32,335 nucleotides of DNA from positions 1-32,335 of the forward strand of contig JAKSTL010000025.1 in assembly GCA_024402595.1 (NCBI GenBank), read 5' to 3'. The position numbers and the translations under genes were made by a program. Positions 14,861 through 22,385 of this stretch are shown here, in pieces. Source of the stretch: Treponema sp. Lineage in GTDB: Bacteria; Spirochaetota; Spirochaetia; Treponematales; Treponemataceae. Below the pieces are notes generated by a model. That model did not search any database and had not been told where the DNA came from. It worked only from the letters and a program-made list of their open reading frames with translations. Numbering within the stretch: position 1 is the first letter of the stretch; the number at the start of each line of letters is the position of its first letter.

Positions 14861-15703
14861 TTATCCTAAAATATTTCCAATGTGGCGCTTTTCAAAAAAC
14901 ATATCTTTGTTTAGAACTACAAGAATCACTGCCAAAATTGAAACCACAAAAGTTTCTATGCATTTTGTATTCTGACTCATATTGATTTGTTCCTGCAAAA
15001 AGTTTACTGCAAAATGAACCAAGGAGCAGGCAAAAATACTTCGTTTGTTTCCAACATAAACCCAGGTAAAGAAAAATCCCAAGGGAATTATTCCAACAAA
15101 AAAGTTTACCATATACCAAGGATTCATTGCCAAAATATTTGCCTGATAAGTTCCTTGAATAAAAAACAATGGTGCATGCCAAATTGACCACAAAAATCCA
15201 AAAATTACGGATTCTTTAAACCAGCTGCAATATTGTGCAATGGAATCTTCTGCATAACCGCGCCAACCCAATTCTTCAAAAAGTGCAGTGATTATAAGAA
15301 GCAGTAAAGTTGGCATTCCACCAATTGAAAAGGAAAAACCTTCTACCAACCCAAACTGATTTTTACTTTCACCAAATAATAGTGAGATTCCAATGCTGGC
15401 AAAAATCACTGCTGAAAAAACCAAAATTGCCAGAATTACTTTCCAAAGTGTAATTCTAAAAAAGCCAAAGATTTTTTCTTTATAATCCCGCTTTAATTGT
15501 TCGCAACCAGATTTTTTTACAAAAATAAATGCCATTACAGAAGGAACAATCAGTCCAACAAACATAAATGCCATTGCCAGAGCAAAAAAAACATCGCTTT
15601 CATTGGTAGAAAAGTGACTCAGAATTGCCGCAACAATCCAAAATATCCAGGTGAATCCTAAAGTAAGCAAATAAAACTTTTTTGGCTTAAATGTGTATTC
15701 CAT
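14861..15703 (-). CDS. CPBP-family intramembrane metalloprotease
   Basis: A 280-residue protein from the ATG at 15703, chosen because AAGGAG lies eight bases upstream; the longer frame to 15730 has no such site. About eight hydrophobic segments are present. The three CPBP/Abi motifs are intact: FEELGWRGY (E143, E144, R148), FGFLWSIWHAPLF (H176) and LVHFAVNF (H230, N234). The family includes CAAX prenyl-protease homologues and bacteriocin-immunity proteins; substrates in bacteria are mostly unknown. It heads an apparent two-gene operon with the XRE-DUF4097 regulator. Confidence 0.85.
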   Translation of the reverse strand: MEYTFKPKKFYLLTLGFTWIFWIVAAILSHFSTNESDVFFALAMAFMFVGLIVPSVMAFIFVKKSGCEQLKRDYKEKIFGFFRITLWKVILAILVFSAVIFASIGISLLFGESKNQFGLVEGFSFSIGGMPTLLLLIITALFEELGWRGYAEDSIAQYCSWFKESVIFGFLWSIWHAPLFFIQGTYQANILAMNPWYMVNFFVGIIPLGFFFTWVYVGNKRSIFACSLVHFAVNFLQEQINMSQNTKCIETFVVSILAVILVVLNKDMFFEKRHIGNILG

Positions 15704-15836
15704 AGAAAACTCCTTGCAAATACCAAACAAAACTCTTTTTGAATAAGATTTTCATTCGGTTTTGTTTTAATTCTTAATCTTGGACTTAGAATACATACAA
15801 GCAAAAAAAACAAACAGAAAACTTTATTTACATTGC

Positions 15837-15863
15837 AAAAAAATCCCGCTACTTATAGTGGCA
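15837..15863 (-). terminator. Terminator of the MBL-fold hydrolase gene
   Basis: On the minus strand CCACTA-TAAG-TAGCGG forms a 6-bp stem with one mismatch, followed closely by seven T bases (15843-15837). Confidence 0.5.
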
Positions 15864-15883
15864 TTTATGATTTTCTTTACCTT

Positions 15884-16651
15884 TTACTTAATTTTTTCTT
15901 TTACATAGCAAATGCCGCTGTCTGCTTGTTGAAAATGTTTTCCTTCTGGCACTTCAAAGGGATGATAAAATGCATCGCCACCAAAATATTTATAGGGACC
16001 ATCTTTTTGATTTTCTCCCGCAATAATTTCTTTTGCTCCTGTTAAAACGGAACTCAAAAGCGAAATATCGTCATAATCTTTTCCGTGGCCATGTAAAATA
16101 ATGTCTGCTTCATTTTCCAAAAACAGCAATTTTTCTAGATTTTCTGCAAACTCTTTTATGGTTATACAATTTGGCAACTGCATCCACAAATGATGATTTA
16201 TGCTGTCTCCTGTAAATAAAATGCGCTCTTCTGGACAAAGCAACAAAATGCCGCCTTTTGTGTGTCCTGACAATTCATAAATCTTTAGTGTTCTTCCACC
16301 TAAATCAATAATGTCTCCGTGATTTATATCTACAAATGGAGGAAACTTTTGGCCTTTTGCTTCTTTATCTGCAAGAAAAAATAAAGCTTCGTCTTTATCT
16401 TTTGGATTGATGTACACTTTTTCGAAATACACATTTCCAAAAATATGATCGGGATGGCAATGAGTATTTACAACTATAACAGGTTTGTCTGTAAGTTCTT
16501 CTACAACTTTTTTGAGATTATTGTAGCCCATCATTGTGTCTATTAAACAGGCCTTTTTTTCTCCCACCAAAAGATAACCGGTTGATTCACCTGCTTCATC
16601 CAACAAAAACAAATCTTTTCGTAATTCTTTAATATTTAATTTTTTTTCCAT
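15884..16651 (-). CDS. Metallo-beta-lactamase-fold hydrolase
   Basis: A 255-residue cytoplasmic hydrolase. The zinc-binding signature THCHPDH (63-69) supplies H64, H66, D68 and H69. Further ligands are H130 (LSGHTKGG), D149 (FTGDS) and a His in ILHGHGKDY (187-189). This is the glyoxalase II-like MBL layout, but the reaction cannot be named from sequence. The ATG at 16651 is preferred over an in-frame GTG at 16669, because TATAAT lies between the two codons and would be inside the longer gene. This start leaves no leader. The next gene upstream is divergent. Confidence 0.82.
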   Translation of the reverse strand: MEKKLNIKELRKDLFLLDEAGESTGYLLVGEKKACLIDTMMGYNNLKKVVEELTDKPVIVVNTHCHPDHIFGNVYFEKVYINPKDKDEALFFLADKEAKGQKFPPFVDINHGDIIDLGGRTLKIYELSGHTKGGILLLCPEERILFTGDSINHHLWMQLPNCITIKEFAENLEKLLFLENEADIILHGHGKDYDDISLLSSVLTGAKEIIAGENQKDGPYKYFGGDAFYHPFEVPEGKHFQQADSGICYVKEKIK

Positions 16652-16657
16652 AAAGTT

Positions 16658-16663
16658 ATTATA
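16658..16663 (-). promoter_or_regulatory. -10 box abutting the MBL hydrolase start codon
   Basis: Minus-strand TATAAT is followed by AACTTT and then the ATG. Transcription would start at the A of the ATG, so the message is probably leaderless. The -35 region (TTTTAA-like) is weak. Confidence 0.5.
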
Positions 16664-16719
16664 AAACACAATGCATTTATTTAAAAATAGTTTGTGATTT
16701 TATCCTGACAAAACTTATT

Positions 16720-16747
16720 TTGTATTTTTCTATTTCTAAACTATAAT
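16720..16747 (+). promoter_or_regulatory. Promoter of the beta-propeller gene
   Basis: TTGTAT (16720-16725), a 16-base spacer and a perfect TATAAT (16742-16747). A TAAGG/CCTTA inverted repeat overlaps the ribosome site just before the start codon. Confidence 0.55.
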
Positions 16748-16800
16748 GAGAATATCTATAAAATGTCTGTTATCTGTTACAGTAAGGAAATACCTTAATT

Positions 16801-17853
16801 ATGAAAAAAATTATTTTTTTGTTTTTATCCTCCTTAATTGTTAGTCTTTCTTTTGCACAAAATCTGCCAAACACAACGGATGAGTCTTTTTCCAATGCAC
16901 CAATCATAGAAAAAATTGGCATTTACAAATGTGGAAAACAACCTAAACAAGTTTTATTTTCTCCAGACAATAAATATGTTCTTCTTCCACTGCTGGATGA
17001 TAATGGTTTTGATCTTTTTAACTTGCAGGACAAAAAAATAGAAAAACGGATTATTCCAAGCGAAGGTGCAAAAAAAGGATTTGCTGAAGGTCTTTTTATT
17101 CCTGAAAAAAATGTTTTTCTCGTTAGCCAAATGACCACGGCAAAAGTTTTTGAATATTCTTATCCTGACTTTACTTACAAACGCACTTTTGATACTGAAC
17201 AACAATGGTCAAAGTTTATTGCTTATTGTCCAGAAAAAAATTATCTGGCGGTTTCAAATTGGATAACAAATAATATAACTTTGTTTAATTACGAAGATGG
17301 AACAATTCTTGCACAGATTTCTACTTCCGCAGCTCCTAGAGGAATGGTTTTTACTGATAATGGAAACACTTTAATTTCTCTTTCTTTTGATGATGGCGTA
17401 ATCGAAAAGATTGATATTTCCACAAAAAAAATTGTTGATTCCATTGCAATTAAAAAAGCTGCCATGCGCCACATTGTTGTTAATTCAAATCAAACCCAAG
17501 CTTTTGTTAGCGATATGTATCATAAAAGCGTTTACAAAATTGATTTAGATTCATTTAAAATTACAGAAACCACAAAAGTTTTTAACAATCCTAACACCAT
17601 TGATTTGCTGGATGATAAATATCTTTTTGTTTCTTGCCGAGGTCCAAATAATCCGGAAGATTATACAAAACGAAGCCCTGTAAACGGAAAAATCTGCATA
17701 ATAGACACTGATACTATGGAAATTGTTTCTGAAATACAAGGAGGCAACCAACCAACAGGTTTGGATGTTTCTAACGACGGTAAACTTTTATGTTTTTCTG
17801 ATTTCCAAGATGCGGCCATAGAACTTTATTCTATTAAATCCCTTTCAAAATGA
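16801..17853 (+). CDS. Periplasmic YncE-like beta-propeller protein
   Basis: A 350-residue secreted protein. Residues 1-19 are a signal peptide (cleavage after SFA, before Q20) without a lipobox cysteine. The rest consists of about seven repeated four-strand blades with the YncE pattern of a value, a position in order, then D/N-G-x-L-(I/L)-(S/F)-x-S (PDNKYVLLPL, TDNGNTLISLSF, SNDGKLLCFSD). Such propellers act as binding scaffolds in the periplasm; no catalytic motif is seen. The ribosome site AAGGA is 13 bases from the ATG, slightly far. Its last 28 bases overlap the end of the convergent zinc-ribbon gene. Confidence 0.78.
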   Translation: MKKIIFLFLSSLIVSLSFAQNLPNTTDESFSNAPIIEKIGIYKCGKQPKQVLFSPDNKYVLLPLLDDNGFDLFNLQDKKIEKRIIPSEGAKKGFAEGLFIPEKNVFLVSQMTTAKVFEYSYPDFTYKRTFDTEQQWSKFIAYCPEKNYLAVSNWITNNITLFNYEDGTILAQISTSAAPRGMVFTDNGNTLISLSFDDGVIEKIDISTKKIVDSIAIKKAAMRHIVVNSNQTQAFVSDMYHKSVYKIDLDSFKITETTKVFNNPNTIDLLDDKYLFVSCRGPNNPEDYTKRSPVNGKICIIDTDTMEIVSEIQGGNQPTGLDVSNDGKLLCFSDFQDAAIELYSIKSLSK

Positions 17854-18149
17854 TTTTCTATGCCGGAAACACTGTGTAAATCTGCAAATGAACCTTCGCA
17901 ATCTGGATAATTTTTGCACATAATTACATCTGCCGAAGTAAAACTGTTGCGAAATCTAAAAACTTTGACTTCTTTAAATAAAAACTGTTCGCCACAATTT
18001 ATACATTCGATTTTATCTTCCATTTTGAAGCGACCAAAAATCTTCAATTGATTTTTTAATACTTCATTTTTTTCTTCATCTACCAGCATTTCTTGCAAAA
18101 CATTATTTTTTTCCATTTCGCCTTCAAAAGATTCAAACTCTTTATCCAT
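17826..18149 (-). CDS. Small zinc-ribbon protein
   Basis: A 107-residue protein from the ATG at 18149, which has AAGGAG seven bases upstream. An acidic N-terminal half (about 1-45) precedes a zinc-ribbon-like segment: CINCGEQFLF, then later MCKNYPDC, giving a C-x2-C...C-x5-C set of four cysteines. Related proteins are annotated only as zinc-ribbon domain proteins. Its 3' end overlaps the convergent beta-propeller gene by 28 bases, so their transcripts can be antisense to each other. Function unknown. Confidence 0.65.
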   Translation of the reverse strand: MDKEFESFEGEMEKNNVLQEMLVDEEKNEVLKNQLKIFGRFKMEDKIECINCGEQFLFKEVKVFRFRNSFTSADVIMCKNYPDCEGSFADLHSVSGIENHFERDLIE

Positions 18150-18289
18150 AAACAAACTCCTTTTTTGTTTTTCAAAAATTAAGTACCAAAATTTTTAGTG
18201 ATGATTTAGGAACTCAAAAATCTCTATAATAAATTTGTCAAAAATTTTTTATTTCGGACCATTTTTAGAAAAATTTTTTAAATAAAGTT

Positions 18290-18460
18290 AAGGTTAGGGT
18301 ATGGAGGGGCGCGAAGCGGCCACTGGACTGAGGGAAATTTTCAATGTAGTTTTTATTGGGAGAATAAATTTTCCCGAAGGAAGCGGCTGAAGGTTACTGA
18401 ACCCCGGAACACCCGGCCCGAATGACCGAAGGGAATGAGGGAAACCCCCAAATTAGTAAA
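18290..18460 (+). repeat. GC-rich dispersed repeat in a 367-bp gap
   Basis: It begins GTTAGGGTATGGAGGGG followed by CGCGAAGCGGCC, the same plan as the minus-strand element at 1944-1828. It continues through GGCTGAAGGTTACTGAACCCCGG to GAGGGAAACCCCC. No reading frame of note lies in it. The AT-rich left part of the gap (18150-18290) shows nothing else. Confidence 0.65.
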
Positions 18461-18489
18461 TTCTACTTTAAAATAATTTATCGGTAAAA

Positions 18490-18495
18490 TATAAT
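18490..18495 (+). promoter_or_regulatory. -10 box of the tRNA methyltransferase gene
   Basis: A perfect TATAAT with TTTAAA at the -35 position (17-base spacing). The predicted start near 18502 leaves a leader just long enough to hold GGAGG at 18519-18523. Confidence 0.45.
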
Positions 18496-18516
18496 TTATA
18501 AAATTTTTTTTACACG

Positions 18517-19254
18517 ATGGAGGAAACCTTGGCGGAACAAACAGACCTTTTACTAAACGGCTATCAAATTATTCAAGATTCTGAGCTTTTTATGTTTGGA
18601 ATTGATGCTGTTCTGCTGGCGGATTTTTGTAAAAACTCATTAAAGCCCAAGGATTCACTGATTGATTTGTGCACTGGCAATGGAATAATTCCACTTTTAC
18701 TGGCAAAAAATGGCGCGTCTATTAAAGCCCTTGAGATTCAGGAACAAAGTGCCAATCTTGCAAAACGCAGCGTGCAATTAAACAATCTGGAAAATAAAAT
18801 TGAAATTGTTCAAGGCGATGTAAAAAATGTGCAGAATCTTTTTCCAAAGCATTTTTTTAATGTTGTAACTTGCAATCCGCCATATATGATAAACGAACAT
18901 GGCCGACAAAATCCTGCTGATGTAAAAGCCATTGCCCGTCACGAAGTTTTGTGTAATTTAGAAGACATTGTTTCCGCCGCCGATTATTTGCTTGCTACTC
19001 ACGGACGCTTTTTTATGATTCACCGCCCTTTCCGCCTGCCAGAAATCTTTACCACCCTAGCCAAGTTTAATCTTGAACCCAAGACCATGCGCCTTATAAA
19101 ACCTTTTGAAAACACGGAACCAAATCTGGTGTTGATAGAAGCTCGAAAAAATGCAAATCCACGGCTAAAAATCCTTCCTGAACTTACTGTTTACGAAACT
19201 CCAGGAAATTACACCACAGAAATAAATGATATATATAATAGAATAAAAAACTAA
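18517..19254 (+). CDS. tRNA1(Val) adenine-37 N6-methyltransferase-like protein
   Basis: Up to 245 residues of a Rossmann-fold methyltransferase. SAM-binding motif I is DLCTGNGIIPL (50-60) and the catalytic NPPY is at 120-123. The N terminus (DLLLNGYQIIQDSELFMFGIDAVLLADF) is characteristic of the TrmN6/YfiC group, which modifies A37 of tRNA-Val in E. coli. The start is ambiguous. ATG at 18517 has no ribosome site, whereas TTG at 18529 has GGAGG five bases upstream, and that GGAGG lies inside the ATG-started version. I think the TTG is used, giving 241 residues. The stop overlaps the stop of the convergent TetR gene by four bases. Confidence 0.82.
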   Translation: MEETLAEQTDLLLNGYQIIQDSELFMFGIDAVLLADFCKNSLKPKDSLIDLCTGNGIIPLLLAKNGASIKALEIQEQSANLAKRSVQLNNLENKIEIVQGDVKNVQNLFPKHFFNVVTCNPPYMINEHGRQNPADVKAIARHEVLCNLEDIVSAADYLLATHGRFFMIHRPFRLPEIFTTLAKFNLEPKTMRLIKPFENTEPNLVLIEARKNANPRLKILPELTVYETPGNYTTEINDIYNRIKN

Positions 19255-19919
19255 ACTGTAATTTCCTTAAGATACATCTCTATTAGTTTTACAGTTTTGT
19301 TTACCGCCGTATCATCACTTGGCAATTCAAACAAAGAACCCGCCCCGCTTTCTGGATTTTTTCTAATAACATCTTTACGGGCGCACAAATATCCATCCAT
19401 CTGAAGCAAAATAATTCCACCCAAACTCTGCGCAATTTCTTTTAGTTCTTTATCCGATTTTATTGTAATTTTTTCTTCGTCCTTAAACGCAAACAGGATT
19501 TTGGCAATTTCATCAAAAAGCTTTTCCGCCTGAAACTGATAGATTTTCATTGCCTTTTCATTAAAATATTTTTCCGTCTGAATAAAAACATAAACCTGAA
19601 TTGTTGGCTCTGTTTCAAAAAGATTAAAATAGCGGGCAATCAGTCGCTTAAACAAAGGCAAAAGTGTTATTTTTTTATTTTTTATGGAATCCAGCACTTT
19701 ATCTGCCAGGAAGTTCATAGAATTAATTTCTTTTTCGCAATAAATTAGAGTCTCGTCGTAAATTGCTTCTTTATTTTCAAAATGATTATAAAGAGAAGCT
19801 TTTTTTATTTCCAACCCATCACACACATCCGAAAGTGATGTTGCTCCTGAACTTTTTATAAAAGTAGCAGTTAAAAAAGCTTGAATTATTCTCTCTTTTG
19901 AAATATTTTTTCGACTCAT
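19251..19919 (-). CDS. TetR-family regulator
   Basis: A 222-residue regulator. Residues 8-55 form the TetR helix-turn-helix (SLSDVCDGLEIKKASLYNHFENKEAIYDE). The remainder is a helical ligand-binding domain. It is divergent from the acyl-CoA synthetase gene, with 179 bases between. A perfect palindrome there sits just downstream of the synthetase promoter. TetR regulators of fatty-acid genes commonly bind acyl-CoA, so control of the synthetase by its product is a reasonable guess (inference). The start ATG at 19919 has a weak ribosome site. Confidence 0.88.
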   Translation of the reverse strand: MSRKNISKERIIQAFLTATFIKSSGATSLSDVCDGLEIKKASLYNHFENKEAIYDETLIYCEKEINSMNFLADKVLDSIKNKKITLLPLFKRLIARYFNLFETEPTIQVYVFIQTEKYFNEKAMKIYQFQAEKLFDEIAKILFAFKDEEKITIKSDKELKEIAQSLGGIILLQMDGYLCARKDVIRKNPESGAGSLFELPSDDTAVNKTVKLIEMYLKEITV

Positions 19920-20012
19920 AAAATCAATATCGGCGTTCTCATTAAAAACTTGAGGTCATAACAAATCCATAAAAATACAAATCATCACCATTGCAAAACC
20001 TTCGGCAAACTC

Positions 20013-20041
20013 TTGTAAACGATTCTTTTTACCTATATACT
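20013..20041 (+). promoter_or_regulatory. Promoter of the acyl-CoA synthetase gene
   Basis: TTGTAA (20013-20018), a 17-base spacer and TATACT (20036-20041), placing the start near 20048. Confidence 0.6.
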
Positions 20042-20054
20042 AGACTTGAGTTTT

Positions 20055-20073
20055 ACAAAAATTAAATTTTTGT
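20055..20073. promoter_or_regulatory. Perfect 19-bp palindrome, likely TetR operator
   Basis: ACAAAAATT-A-AATTTTTGT: 9-bp arms without mismatch around one base. It lies about 7 bases past the predicted transcription start, a position where a bound repressor would block elongation. Confidence 0.6.
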
Positions 20074-20098
20074 CATTCATTTTAATGGAGTTTATAAA

Positions 20099-22042
20099 AT
20101 GGAATTTCAGGAATACGCAACTCTTCCAAAACTTGTAAAGCATTCCGCAGAACAATATTCAGAAGTTGTTGCTCAGTTTAAACGATTAAAAGATGGTAAT
20201 TTTGAACCAGTTACTTATCGACAAATGTATCAGAACAGTTTGGACTTTGCCGCCGCTCTTATTCAGTTAGGTGTACAAAGAGGAGATCCAGTTGGTCTTA
20301 TTTCCGACAACCGCGCAGAATGGATTTATTCAGATTTAGCAATTATGTCTCTTGGCGGAATGGATGTTCCTCGTGGATGTGATGCAACAATCATCGATTT
20401 GGAAAAAATCCTTTCAATTACCGAATGTAAAATTGTTATAGCCGAAAACAATTCTCAGTTAAACAAGATTCTTTCTATAAAGGAAAAACTTCCACACCTT
20501 ATAAAATTAATTTCTTTTGAACCAGAATCTACAATCAAAGAAGAAGTTAAAACTCTTGCCAAAGAAAAAAATGTAGAAATCTATTATTTCCAGAACCTTT
20601 TAAAAGATGGACAAAAATGGAACATTGAACACACTGGCGAAGTTGAAGCCGAAATTGAAAAAGGCCAGCTGGAAGATACAGCAACAATCATCTTTACTTC
20701 TGGAACCACAGGAACTCCAAAAGGTGTAATGCTCAGCCACAAAAACTTTTTGGCCCAGTTAAACGAAATTGTTGAACGAATCTACTTAAACCCAGGCGAC
20801 AAAGCACTTTCTGTTTTACCAGTTTGGCATGTTTTTGAACGCGAAGTTGAATATGTTATTCTTACCCAGGGTGCTTCAATCTGTTATTCAAAACCAGTTG
20901 GTTCAATTCTTTTGGCCGACTTCAAAAAACTTAATCCAACAATTTTGCCAGCCGTTCCTAGAGTTTTCGAAGCAGTTTATGATGGCGTTACAAAAAAGAT
21001 GCGCAAAGCCGGTGGCATTGTAAACAAAATGTTCAACTTCTTTGTTGGCGTCGCAATCGTTCACAAAAGAATGCAGCGCAAAATGTTCAACCAAAATCCT
21101 TGCTTCACCAGTTATTTCACTTTTGGCTGGTGGGTTTTATTCTTCATTCCATGGATTTTAATGTTCCCACTATACTGGCTTGGAGATTTAATTGTTTTCC
21201 GCAAAGTTAAGGCCATGCTTGGAACAAACTTCCGTGCCGGTGTTGCAGGTGGTGGTGCATTCCCTCCAAAAATTGACGAGTTCTTCTGGGCCATTGGCGT
21301 TAAAGTTGTAGAAGGCTATGGTTTAACAGAAACAGCCCCAATTGTTTCCGTTCGCCCAATTGCAGCCCCAATCTTTAGAACAATCGGTTCACCAATTCGT
21401 GGAGTTCAGGCTCGAATTGTAGACCCACAGGATGGTTTTGTTCTTCCACGAGGAAAAGAAGGCGTTCTTCAAATCAAAGGTGAAACAGTTATGCAGGGTT
21501 ACTATAAAAACCCAGAAATGACTGCCAAAGTAATGACCGTTGACGGTTGGCTCGACACTGGAGACTTAGCCGTTTTCACAATTCACGACGAACTTCAAAT
21601 TAAAGGTCGAATTAAAGATACAATCGTTCTTCGTGGCGGTGAAAATCTTGAACCATTACCAATCGAAATGAAACTTGCAGAATCTCATTACATAAAGTCT
21701 GCCGTAGTTGTTGGTCAAGATAAACGATACCTTGGTGCCTTAATTCTTGTTAATCAGGATGAAGTTCTTAGTTTTGCAGAAGAAAACGGCATTCAGTACG
21801 ATACATACGAAAATCTTCTTAATTCCGAAGTTATCCACAAACTTTACGAAAACGAAATCAATACACTGGTTAGTTCAAAGACTGGCTTTAAGATGTTTGA
21901 GCGAATCAACAAGTTTGTTTTAATTACAAAAGATTTTGAAGTAGGTGTTGAACTTTCTGCAAAACAGGAAATTATGCGCTTTAGAATCAACGACATTTAC
22001 AAAAAAGAAATTGAAAGTATGTTCCCAGAGCAGGACGACTAA
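20099..22042 (+). CDS. Long-chain fatty acid-CoA ligase (AMP-binding)
   Basis: A 647-residue adenylate-forming enzyme that activates fatty acids with ATP and CoA. The P-loop is TSGTTGTPKG (200-209). Later motifs are EGYGLTETAP (405-414), GWLDTGDL (483-490) and KGRIKDTIVLRGGENLEPLP (502-521). A hydrophobic stretch at about 343-365 (WWVLFFIPWILMFPLYW) interrupts the usual fold and suggests membrane association; this is seen in some spirochete and Bacteroidetes homologues. GGAG lies eight bases before the ATG. Its expression is likely controlled by the divergent TetR protein. A strong terminator follows. Confidence 0.92.
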   Translation: MEFQEYATLPKLVKHSAEQYSEVVAQFKRLKDGNFEPVTYRQMYQNSLDFAAALIQLGVQRGDPVGLISDNRAEWIYSDLAIMSLGGMDVPRGCDATIIDLEKILSITECKIVIAENNSQLNKILSIKEKLPHLIKLISFEPESTIKEEVKTLAKEKNVEIYYFQNLLKDGQKWNIEHTGEVEAEIEKGQLEDTATIIFTSGTTGTPKGVMLSHKNFLAQLNEIVERIYLNPGDKALSVLPVWHVFEREVEYVILTQGASICYSKPVGSILLADFKKLNPTILPAVPRVFEAVYDGVTKKMRKAGGIVNKMFNFFVGVAIVHKRMQRKMFNQNPCFTSYFTFGWWVLFFIPWILMFPLYWLGDLIVFRKVKAMLGTNFRAGVAGGGAFPPKIDEFFWAIGVKVVEGYGLTETAPIVSVRPIAAPIFRTIGSPIRGVQARIVDPQDGFVLPRGKEGVLQIKGETVMQGYYKNPEMTAKVMTVDGWLDTGDLAVFTIHDELQIKGRIKDTIVLRGGENLEPLPIEMKLAESHYIKSAVVVGQDKRYLGALILVNQDEVLSFAEENGIQYDTYENLLNSEVIHKLYENEINTLVSSKTGFKMFERINKFVLITKDFEVGVELSAKQEIMRFRINDIYKKEIESMFPEQDD

Positions 22043-22070
22043 AATCCTAAAAATTAACTTTTAGTACACA

Positions 22071-22121
22071 AAAAAACTCTGTGATTGTTAAATAATTGAA
22101 TAGCAACCGCAGAGTTTTTTT
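22071..22121 (+). terminator. Rho-independent terminator of the acyl-CoA synthetase gene
   Basis: AAAAAACTCTGTGATTG pairs with CAACCGCAGAGTTTTTT through 17 positions, two of them G-U wobbles, with a 16-base loop and a run of seven T bases. Confidence 0.85.
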
Positions 22122-22194
22122 ATTTCCCCAAGATTTTTTCTTTTTTTTGGGCGCAGCACATTTGTAAAAATTATTATTCATACCCACCAAAAAA

Positions 22195-22290
22195 ACATCC
22201 TTTCCACTTCCCAGTGTTCCGTGGCTTACCTAACGGACGGTTTCGCGTTTCGCTCAACTGCTTCGCACCACTCCATACTGGCGCAAAGTT
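22195..22290. repeat. GC-rich dispersed repeat upstream of htpG
   Basis: Contains GGCTTACCTAACGGACGG (22223-22240), which recurs in inverted form with one base deleted at 27115-27131. The rest of the gap before htpG is AT-rich and shows no clear heat-shock operator. Confidence 0.6.
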
Positions 22291-22385
22291 TTTAGTTTAT
22301 TTTTATAAAAATTATTCTTGCCGATTATCTAATTTTTTTATATTTTTAAAAAGCATTCATTTTAAATATTATTTTGGAGCACAAA

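Noticed and set aside
21831..21839. A sixth perfect DnaA box
   Set aside because: It lies inside the acyl-CoA synthetase gene as ordinary codons (Val-Ile-His-Lys) and has no neighbours.
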